Positions 1 through 5,499 of a stretch of DNA of 6,870 nt are shown here, in pieces. This stretch comes from Rhodospirillales bacterium. Its GTDB lineage: Bacteria; Pseudomonadota; Alphaproteobacteria; Acetobacterales; Acetobacteraceae. Both the position numbers and the translations under genes were made by a program. The stretch covers positions 1 to 6,870 of the forward strand of contig JAGXAV010000107.1 of assembly GCA_018971455.1 (NCBI GenBank), given 5' to 3'. Within the stretch, counting starts at the first letter, position 1, and every line of letters begins with the position of its first letter. The notes beneath the pieces were generated by a model, which saw only the letters and a program-made list of their open reading frames with translations, had not been told where the DNA came from and did not search any database.

Positions 1-1103
1 CCGAGGCGGTGAAGATCGGGCTGATCCTGCCGATGACCGGGCCCTCGGCCTCGACCGGCAAGCAGATCGACATGGCGGTGAAACTCTACCAGGCGCAGAA
101 CGGCGACATGGTCGCCGGCCGCAAGATCGAGGTGCTGCTGCGCGATGATGGCGGCGTGGCCGACACCACGCGCCGCATCGCCCAGGAGCTGGTGGTGAAG
201 GACCATGTCAGCGCGCTGATGGGCTTCGGGCTGACGCCGCTGGCGATGGCCACCGCGCCGATCGCCACGCAGGCCAAGATCCCGATGATCGTGACCGCCG
301 CGGCGACGTCGATCATCACCGAGAAATCCCCCTTCATCGTGCGCACGGCGGAGGTGATCCCGCAGCTCGGCGTGGCGATGGCCGACTGGTCATTGCAGAA
401 CGGGATCAAGAAGGTGGTCACCCTGGTGTCCGACTACGCGCCTGGCTTCGACGCCGAGCACTGGTTCAGCGAACGCTTCAAGCAGGGCGGCGGCACGGTG
501 CTGGCCAGCCTGCGCGTGCCGCTGGCCAATCCGGATTTCGCGCCCTTCCTGCAACGCGCCATGGACGCCAAGCCGGACGCGCTGTTCACCTTCGTGCCGT
601 CGGGCTTCGGGGCGGTGCTCGCCAAGCAGTTCGTCGAGCGCGGCATGGCCAAGTCCGGCATCCGGCTGATCGGCACCGGCGACGTGACGGATGACGACCA
701 GCTCGACGGCATGGGCGACGCGGTGCTCGGCATGGTGACGGCCGGACCGTATTCGGCGGCCCATCCCTCGGCGGTGAACAAGGCCTATGTCGCGGCGTTC
801 GAGAAGGCCAATGGCGGCAAGCGGCCGAACTTCATGGCGACCTGGGGCTATGACGGCATCGCGCTGTTCTACAAGGCGCTGGCCAAGACCAAGGGCGATA
901 CCAACGGCACGAAGCTGGTCGATGCCATGAAGGGCATGAGCTGGGAGAGCCCGCGCGGCCCGCTGCTGATCGACCCGCAGACACGCGATGCCGTGCACAA
1001 CATCTACATCCGCAAGGTCGAGAAGGTGGACGGGCATCTCTTCAACGTCGAGATGTCGGATTATCCGATGATGAAGGACCCGGCGAAGGCCGCGGGGAAG
1101 TAG
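1..1103 (+). CDS. Periplasmic substrate-binding protein of a HAAT (branched-chain-amino-acid-type) ABC importer, 5' end cut by the window
   Basis: This is the solute receptor of the ABC importer encoded just downstream. The reading frame is open to the left edge (first whole codon at base 3). The valine GTG at base 9 is probably internal, because the protein there already reads VKIGLILPMTGPSAS, the usual first beta strand of a mature type I (Peripla_BP_6, LivJ/LivK-like) binding protein. The start codon and signal peptide therefore lie outside the window. About 366 residues are visible, which is nearly the whole mature protein. Counting from the codon at base 9, lobe 1 holds the opening strand and the IPMIVTAAAT segment (about 91-100). 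Lobe 2 begins near VVTLVSDYAPGFD (about 136-148). The family-typical ATWGYDG lies at 277-283, and the chain ends in a DYPMMKDP tail. There is no cysteine, so the disulfide of E. coli LivJ/LivK is absent. The ligand cannot be read from sequence: family members bind amino acids, amides, urea or aromatic acids. Family assignment is firm; the substrate is unknown. Confidence 0.93.
   Translation, partial: EAVKIGLILPMTGPSASTGKQIDMAVKLYQAQNGDMVAGRKIEVLLRDDGGVADTTRRIAQELVVKDHVSALMGFGLTPLAMATAPIATQAKIPMIVTAAATSIITEKSPFIVRTAEVIPQLGVAMADWSLQNGIKKVVTLVSDYAPGFDAEHWFSERFKQGGGTVLASLRVPLANPDFAPFLQRAMDAKPDALFTFVPSGFGAVLAKQFVERGMAKSGIRLIGTGDVTDDDQLDGMGDAVLGMVTAGPYSAAHPSAVNKAYVAAFEKANGGKRPNFMATWGYDGIALFYKALAKTKGDTNGTKLVDAMKGMSWESPRGPLLIDPQTRDAVHNIYIRKVEKVDGHLFNVEMSDYPMMKDPAKAAGK
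1094..1100 (+). promoter_or_regulatory. Ribosome binding site for the LivH-like permease
   Basis: The purine run GGGGAAG lies inside the last codons of the binding-protein gene, 6 bases before the GTG at 1107. It is a reasonable Shine-Dalgarno match and supports GTG as the permease start. It is a short motif in G-rich DNA, so confidence is moderate. Confidence 0.5.
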
Positions 1104-1106
1104 CCT

Positions 1107-1976
1107 GTGGCGGCGGTGCTGACGAACCTGTTCGACGGCATCGCCTACGGCATGCTGCTGTTCGTGCTGGCCTGCGGCCTGTCGGTGACGCTGGGGCTGA
1201 TGAACCTCATCAACCTCGCCCATGGCAGCTTCGCGATGGTCGCGGGCTATGCCGCCGCGGTGCTGGTGAACCGCTACGGCGTGCCCTTCCTCGCCGCCCT
1301 GCCGCTCGCCTTCCTGGTGGGGGCCGTGCTGGGGGCGGTGATGGAGCGCACGCTCTACGTGCATGTCTATCGCAAGAGCCATCTCGATCAGGTGCTGTTC
1401 ACGATCGGCATCGTCTTCATGTCGATGGCGACCGTCGCCTATGTGGCGGGATCGGCGCAGGTCTTCATACACCTGCCGGGTTTCCTCAAGGCCCGCTATG
1501 TCGTGGGCGGCGTGTCGATGGGGGCGTACCGGCTGCTCATCATCGCCGTGTGCGGGGTGCTCGCACTCGGGCTGCAATTCATCCTGGCGCGCACCCGGTT
1601 CGGCAGCCGGCTGCGGGCGGCGGTGGATGACCCGGTGGTGGCGCGCGGGCTGGGCATTCCGGTGGACAGCATCTTCACCATCGCCTTCGCCGCCGGCTCG
1701 GGCTTGGCCGGGCTGGGCGGCGCGCTGGGCGCGGAAGTGCTCGGGCTCGATCCGGGGTTCCCGCTCAAGTTCATGGTCTATTTCCTCATCGTCGTGACGG
1801 TCGGGGGTTCGTCGAGCATCACCGGCCCGTTCGTCGCCGCCCTGCTGCTGGGCGTCGCCGACGTGGCCGGCAAATACTACGTGCCGGATCTCGGCGCCTT
1901 CGTGATCTACACGGTGATGCTGGTGATGCTGTTGTGGCGGCCGGCCGGGCTGTTCACCCGGGCCGGCGGGCGATGA
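1107..1976 (+). CDS. livH: HAAT-type ABC importer permease, LivH family
   Basis: This inner-membrane permease forms one half of the transport channel, with the LivM-like protein as its partner. It has 289 residues, a normal length for LivH, and is almost wholly hydrophobic, with about eight predicted membrane segments. The N-terminal GLMNLINLAHGSFAM (about 30-44) is the LivH signature around the first helices. The cytoplasmic segment SRLRAAVDDPVVARGLGI (about 167-184) is the coupling region that contacts the ATPases. It is followed by the glycine/alanine-rich helix AGSGLAGLGGALGAEVLG (196-213) and the VTVGGSSSITGPFVAALLLG stretch (230-249), both typical of the family. The start is GTG, 3 bases after the stop of the binding-protein gene. 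Its own stop overlaps the next start (ATGA at 1973-1976), so it is translationally coupled. The symbol denotes family only; the substrate may not be an amino acid. Confidence 0.93.
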   Translation: MAAVLTNLFDGIAYGMLLFVLACGLSVTLGLMNLINLAHGSFAMVAGYAAAVLVNRYGVPFLAALPLAFLVGAVLGAVMERTLYVHVYRKSHLDQVLFTIGIVFMSMATVAYVAGSAQVFIHLPGFLKARYVVGGVSMGAYRLLIIAVCGVLALGLQFILARTRFGSRLRAAVDDPVVARGLGIPVDSIFTIAFAAGSGLAGLGGALGAEVLGLDPGFPLKFMVYFLIVVTVGGSSSITGPFVAALLLGVADVAGKYYVPDLGAFVIYTVMLVMLLWRPAGLFTRAGGR

Positions 1977-2968
1977 GCGCGGCGGCGCCGCACGCGGCGG
2001 CACGGGCGGCGCTGCGCGAGGTGGCGCGGTGGAAGCCGGCGGAATACGCCTTCTGGGCGGCGACCGCGGCGAGCTGGTTCCTGCTGCCCGGCCAGCACCT
2101 GCTGCTCAACGAGATCGCCATCTTCGCGCTGTTCGCTCTCTCGCTCGATCTGGTGCTGGGCTTCGGCGGGATCGTCTCGCTCGGCCATGCCGCCTATTTC
2201 GGTTTCGGCGGCTATGCGGCCGGGATGCTGGCGCAGGCCGGCTACACCGATCCGCTGCTCGGGCTCGCGGCGGCGGCGCTGGCCTCGGCGGCCCTTGGCT
2301 TCGTCACCAGTTTTCTGGTGCTGCGCGGCTCCGACCTCACGCGCATCATGGTCACGCTGAGCGTCTCCCTGGTGCTGTTCGAGCTGGCCAACCGGCTGAC
2401 CTGGCTGACCGGGGGCGCGGACGGCTTGCAGGGCATCACCATCGGCCCGCTGCTCGGGCGGTTCGATTTCGACCTCGCCGGACACGTCGCCTACGCCTAC
2501 AGCCTGGTGGTGCTGTTCGTGCTGTTCCTGGCGGCGCGGCGCATCGTCCATTCGCCTTTCGGCTGGACGGTGCGCGCTGTGCGGGGCAACGCGCTGCGGG
2601 CGGCGGCCATCGGGCTGGCCGTCGATCTGCGGCTGGTCGGCATCTACACGATGGCGGCACTCTATGCCGGCATCGCCGGCGCGCTGCTCGCGCAATCGAC
2701 GCAGTTCGTCTCGCTCGACATGCTGGCGTTCCATCGTTCGGCGGACCTGCTGCTGATGCTGGTGATCGGCGGCGTGGGGTATCTGTATGGCGGCATGATC
2801 GGCGCGCTGGTGTTCAAGGCGATGCAGAACTGGGTGGCCGACATCACGCCGGAATACTGGCAGTTCTGGATCGGGCTGCTGCTGGTGCTGCTGGTGGTGA
2901 TCGGGCGGGAGCGGATTTTCGCCGGCTCGCTCGTGCTGGCGCGGCGCGCCTTCGGGCGGCGCGGATGA
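1973..2968 (+). CDS. livM: HAAT-type ABC importer permease, LivM family
   Basis: This is the second inner-membrane permease of the importer, 331 residues long. The ATG at 1973 was chosen because it overlaps the previous stop as ATGA, and the protein from there has a short polar N-terminus before the first membrane helix. An upstream in-frame GTG at 1934 would add 13 residues but overlap livH by 43 bases. LivM hallmarks are visible. GFGGIVSLGHAAYFGFGGYAAG lies at about 63-84, and the loop TGGADGLQGI at 147-155 is highly conserved in LivM. The coupling segment SPFGWTVRAVRGNALRAAAIGL is near 194-215, and IGGVGYLYGGMIGALVF is at 265-281. The extension before the first helix (about 25 residues) is rich in Ala and Arg. 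No strong Shine-Dalgarno precedes the start, which fits reinitiation by ribosomes finishing livH. Confidence 0.93.
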   Translation: MSAAAPHAAARAALREVARWKPAEYAFWAATAASWFLLPGQHLLLNEIAIFALFALSLDLVLGFGGIVSLGHAAYFGFGGYAAGMLAQAGYTDPLLGLAAAALASAALGFVTSFLVLRGSDLTRIMVTLSVSLVLFELANRLTWLTGGADGLQGITIGPLLGRFDFDLAGHVAYAYSLVVLFVLFLAARRIVHSPFGWTVRAVRGNALRAAAIGLAVDLRLVGIYTMAALYAGIAGALLAQSTQFVSLDMLAFHRSADLLLMLVIGGVGYLYGGMIGALVFKAMQNWVADITPEYWQFWIGLLLVLLVVIGRERIFAGSLVLARRAFGRRG

Positions 2969-3717
2969 ATGCGGCGCTGGAGATTGTCGGGCTGAGCCGC
3001 CGTTTCGGCGGGCTGGTGGCCACCAACGACGTGTCGCTGCGGCTGGAGCGCGGGGCGCGCCATGCGCTGATCGGGCCGAATGGCGCGGGCAAGACCACGC
3101 TGATCAATCTGCTGAGCGGCGTGCTGGCGCCTTCGGCCGGGCGCATTCTGCTCGATGGCACGGACATCACCGCGCTGCGCCCCGACGCGCGGGTGCATCG
3201 TGGCCTGGTGCGGACCTTCCAGATCAACCAGCTCTTCGCCGATCTCACGCCGCTGACGACGGTGGGCCTTGCCGTGTCGCGGCGCCTGGGGCTGGACCGG
3301 CAGTTCTGGCGCCGCCTCGGCTCGAAGGGGGAAATCGTCGACGAGTGTGTGGCGATCCTCGAACGCTTCGATCTGCTGGGGGTGATGAACGAGCGGGTGG
3401 GCGCGCTGCCCTACGGGCGCCAGCGCCTGCTGGAGATTGCGCTCGCGATTGCCTGCGGACCGCGCGTGCTGCTGCTCGACGAGCCGGCGGCGGGCGTGCC
3501 GGAGGGAGAGCGGGAGGGCATTCTGGCCGGGGTCGCCGCCCTGCCGGTGGAGGTGAGCGTGCTGCTCATCGAGCATGACATGGACCTGGTCTTCCGCTTC
3601 GCGCAGCGCATCAGCGTGCTCGTCAATGGCAGCGTGCTGATGCAGGGAAGCCCGGCGGAGGTGGCGGCCGATGCCCGCGTGCGCGAGGTGTATCTCGGCG
3701 AGGAAGTCCATGGCTGA
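2965..3717 (+). CDS. livG: HAAT-type ABC importer ATPase, LivG family
   Basis: This cytoplasmic ATPase pairs with the LivF-like protein to power the importer. It has 250 residues, usual for LivG. The ATG at 2965 overlaps the livM stop (ATGA), and the protein starts directly at the first ABC strand (ALEIVGLSRRFGG). Walker A GPNGAGKTT is at 37-45, with the Q-loop glutamine in RTFQ at 86. The signature motif is LPYGRQ at 148-153 instead of LSGGQ. Walker B VLLLDEP is at 168-174 with catalytic Glu173, and the switch histidine is at 204 in LIEHDMDLVF. The D-loop reads AAGVPEGE rather than the more usual AAGLNPxE. LivG proteins commonly carry a Tyr-containing variant signature (LSYGQ-like), and I recall the LPYG...DEPAAGVP form as a recurring alphaproteobacterial subfamily, so the protein is expected to be active. 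It ends in YLGEE, a usual LivG-like C-terminus. Confidence 0.94.
   Translation: MNAALEIVGLSRRFGGLVATNDVSLRLERGARHALIGPNGAGKTTLINLLSGVLAPSAGRILLDGTDITALRPDARVHRGLVRTFQINQLFADLTPLTTVGLAVSRRLGLDRQFWRRLGSKGEIVDECVAILERFDLLGVMNERVGALPYGRQRLLEIALAIACGPRVLLLDEPAAGVPEGEREGILAGVAALPVEVSVLLIEHDMDLVFRFAQRISVLVNGSVLMQGSPAEVAADARVREVYLGEEVHG
3700..3706 (+). promoter_or_regulatory. Ribosome binding site for the LivF-like ATPase
   Basis: GAGGAAG lies within the last codons of livG and ends 3 bases before the ATG at 3710. The spacing is short, but the purine match and the family-typical N-terminus of the product support this start over an in-frame ATG at 3671. Confidence 0.5.
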
Positions 3718-4423
3718 CCTGCTGGCCATCGAAGGGCTCGTCGCCGGGTACGGGGCGGCGCGCGTGCTGTCGGCGGTGTCGCTGCGCGTTCCGCAAGGGG
3801 AGTCGGTGGCGCTGCTGGGGCGCAACGGCATGGGCAAGACCACGCTGCTCCTCGCCATCATGGGGTTGGCGACCCATTTCGCCGGCACCATCCGCCTGGG
3901 CGGGGCCGAGATCACGCGGATGCGGCCGGAGCAGCGGGCCTTGGCGGGCATCGGCTGGGTGCCGCAGGAGCGCAACATCTTCCGCTCGTTGACGGTCGAG
4001 GAGAACCTCACCGCGGTGGCGCGGCCGGGGCAGTGGGATGTGGCGCGCGTCTATGCGATGTTTCCGCGCCTGGCCGAGCGGCGCGTCAACATGGGCGGAC
4101 AGCTCTCGGGCGGCGAGCAGCAGATGCTGGCGGTCGGCCGGGCGCTGGTGCTGAATCCGAAGCTGCTGCTGCTCGATGAGCCGACCGAGGGGCTGGCGCC
4201 GATCATCGTCGCCGAACTGCTCGCCGTGCTGCGCCGGCTGGCGCGCGAGGAAGGGTTGTCCTGCGTGATTGTCGAGCAGCACGCCCAGAAGGTGCTGGGC
4301 GTCACCGACCAGGCGGTGATCCTCGAACGCGGCGCCGTCGTGCATGCCGGGCCGAGTGCCGCGCTCGCGGCGGATGGAGCGATGCTCGCGCGCTACCTGG
4401 GCGTTTCGCGCGCCTCGGCATGA
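3710..4423 (+). CDS. livF: HAAT-type ABC importer ATPase, LivF family
   Basis: This is the second ATPase of the importer, 237 residues long, the usual LivF length. From the ATG at 3710 the protein reads MADLLAIEGLVAGYG, the standard LivF opening; the start lies 8 bases inside livG. Walker A GRNGMGKTT is at 37-45, with Gly-Met where many LivF proteins have Gly-Ala. The Q-loop is in GWVPQERNIF with Gln86. The signature LSGGEQQ at 132-138 is canonical, Walker B LLLLDEP is at 152-158 with Glu157, the D-loop is GLAP, and the switch histidine is His191 in VEQHAQ. The WVPQERNIF and DEPTEGLAPIIV motifs are specific to LivF rather than LivG. It is the last gene of the + strand operon. Its final ten codons lie antisense to the end of tcuB, and no intrinsic terminator is visible before or inside that overlap. 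Confidence 0.94.
   Translation: MADLLAIEGLVAGYGAARVLSAVSLRVPQGESVALLGRNGMGKTTLLLAIMGLATHFAGTIRLGGAEITRMRPEQRALAGIGWVPQERNIFRSLTVEENLTAVARPGQWDVARVYAMFPRLAERRVNMGGQLSGGEQQMLAVGRALVLNPKLLLLDEPTEGLAPIIVAELLAVLRRLAREEGLSCVIVEQHAQKVLGVTDQAVILERGAVVHAGPSAALAADGAMLARYLGVSRASA
4393..4423. other. Tail-to-tail overlap of livF and tcuB
   Basis: The livF stop TGA (4421-4423, + strand) lies beyond the tcuB stop TAG (4393-4395, - strand), so the last ten or so codons of each gene are complementary to the other. The segment has no intergenic space for a conventional terminator and no T-run next to a hairpin, so transcripts from the two operons probably run into each other. Confidence 0.9.
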
Positions 4424-5499
4424 CGCTGCATGGCCGCGCGCAGCAGGGCCGCCGCGCGATAGGGCGCATGGACGAACTTGCTGTAGGGCAGCACCAGGAA
4501 CAGCGCGAGCACGCAACCGAGATGCACCGCCAGAAGCACCCCCATGGCGCCGGTGCCGCGCAGCGCGAGCAGCACGAGCCCGGTCAGCGCCACCAGGAAC
4601 AGCAACGCCAGCAGTGCATACTCGCCGCCCAATGCGGCACGGGCGATCGGCGCAGGGTCGGCGATGATCTTGAGATAGATCAGTCCCGCCGTGCCGAGGA
4701 TCATGGCCAGCCCCCCTGCGCCGCCGAGCAGCACGGGCAGGCTGGCCCATGGATAGGGCGCAAAGAGGCCGAGCAGGTGATGGTCGATGGTGGCGGCCGA
4801 TGTGGCGGCGAAGCAGAGCAGGAAGCCGTAGAACATGGCGTGATGGAAAAGCCGCCGGGCTTGCGAGAAGGCTTCCGTGGGGTAGGGGCAGCCATCGCCG
4901 CCGCCGCCGAGGTTTCGCAAGGTCAGCGCATCGTGAAGGGCGCGCGGCAGGGCAGGGATCACCGGACCGTTGGCGCCGGACTCGCGCCAGAAATTGCGGG
5001 TGCCCATGGCAAGTGCCAGCAGGGAATACAGAAAGGCGATGCTGGCGACGTCGACCATCGCGCCATAGGGAATCACGGCATAGAACGCGCCGGGGCCGGC
5101 ATGGGTTCCGAAGATGGCCGGTCCGCTCTGCAACATGGCGAGCAGCAGCAGGATGGCGGCGATGCCGAGTGCGCAGACGGCGGCGAGCAGCGTGCCGCTT
5201 CGGGCGAACAGCCGTGTGAACGGCGCGGGCCAGGCATGGGCCGCGTAGCTCTCCGCGCGCACCGTGGCGAAGGTTGCGGGCACGTTGATGCCGAATTCGT
5301 GCGGGGGGGCATACTGGCAGGCATGAAAGCAGCCCGCGCAGCCATGGCAGAGATTGGCCAGGTAGGAGAGGTCGGCGGCCGCGAAGTCGCGGTGCAGCTC
5401 CATTGCCGGGAAAACCGCGCAATAGCCCTCGCAGTAGCGGCAGGCATTGCAGATCTCCATGGCGCGCCGCGCCTCGCCGACGGCCTCAGTTTCGCGCAT
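4393..5499 (-). CDS. tcuB: TcuB-like membrane iron-sulfur electron-transfer protein (tricarballylate/citrate utilisation, CobZ C-terminal family)
   Basis: In Salmonella, TcuB reoxidises the reduced flavin of TcuA and passes electrons towards the membrane. The CobZ homologue, where both parts are fused, carries flavin, two [4Fe-4S] clusters and haem b. The protein here has 368 residues, close to known TcuB. Its N-terminal ferredoxin-like part has two complete CX2CX2CX3C motifs: Cys17, 20, 23, 27 and Cys51, 54, 57, 61. About six hydrophobic membrane segments follow (roughly 102-122, 142-166, 218-240, 250-280, 292-313 and 317-338). Candidate haem ligands are the His pairs at 219/220 (RRLFHHAMFYGF) and 240/241 (TIDHHLLG), plus His326. 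The loop LGGGGDGCPYPTEAFSQARR (197-216) is a family hallmark. The start ATG at 5499 has a strong ribosome binding site and lies 14 bases inside tcuA. The 3' end overlaps livF by 31 bases on the other strand. The true substrate of the pair could be another tricarboxylate. Confidence 0.9.
   Translation of the reverse strand: MRETEAVGEARRAMEICNACRYCEGYCAVFPAMELHRDFAAADLSYLANLCHGCAGCFHACQYAPPHEFGINVPATFATVRAESYAAHAWPAPFTRLFARSGTLLAAVCALGIAAILLLLAMLQSGPAIFGTHAGPGAFYAVIPYGAMVDVASIAFLYSLLALAMGTRNFWRESGANGPVIPALPRALHDALTLRNLGGGGDGCPYPTEAFSQARRLFHHAMFYGFLLCFAATSAATIDHHLLGLFAPYPWASLPVLLGGAGGLAMILGTAGLIYLKIIADPAPIARAALGGEYALLALLFLVALTGLVLLALRGTGAMGVLLAVHLGCVLALFLVLPYSKFVHAPYRAAALLRAAMQRHAEARETPR

Noticed and set aside
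1934..1972. Upstream GTG start for livM
   Set aside because: It would overlap livH by 43 bases and add an Arg-rich 13-residue leader. The ATGA overlap at 1973 matches the arrangement of the next gene pair.
390..2003. Long open frame on the - strand (about 537 codons) opposite the binding protein and LivH
   Set aside because: The translation is dominated by His, Arg, Gln, Glu and Ala with no domain, as expected for the antisense of a very G+C-rich gene. The + strand genes here have clear families.
2029..2964. Upstream extension of the livG frame across most of livM
   Set aside because: The extra residues are Arg/Ala/Gly-rich and match no domain. The ABC domain starts at the ATG at 2965, which overlaps the livM stop.
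2662..4011. Long - strand frame (about 449 codons) under livM, livG and livF
   Set aside because: Antisense shadow with biased composition; both ATPases on the + strand carry all ABC motifs in order.
4399..4415. Short GGCG...CGCC inverted repeat near the convergent gene ends as a possible terminator
   Set aside because: The stem is only about four pairs, there is no T-run on either strand, and such matches are expected by chance in DNA this G+C-rich.
5303..5309. Run of seven G (seven C in the tcuB sense strand) as a possible phase-variation or frameshift site
   Set aside because: The tcuB frame continues through it without interruption and the encoded segment (CQYAPPHEFG) looks conserved. 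A seven-base run in this composition is unremarkable.
3623..5422. Long - strand frame (about 599 codons) spanning livF and the tcuB region
   Set aside because: It is out of frame with tcuB, which has two intact four-cysteine motifs and membrane helices, and its translation is Arg/Ala/Pro-rich without domains.
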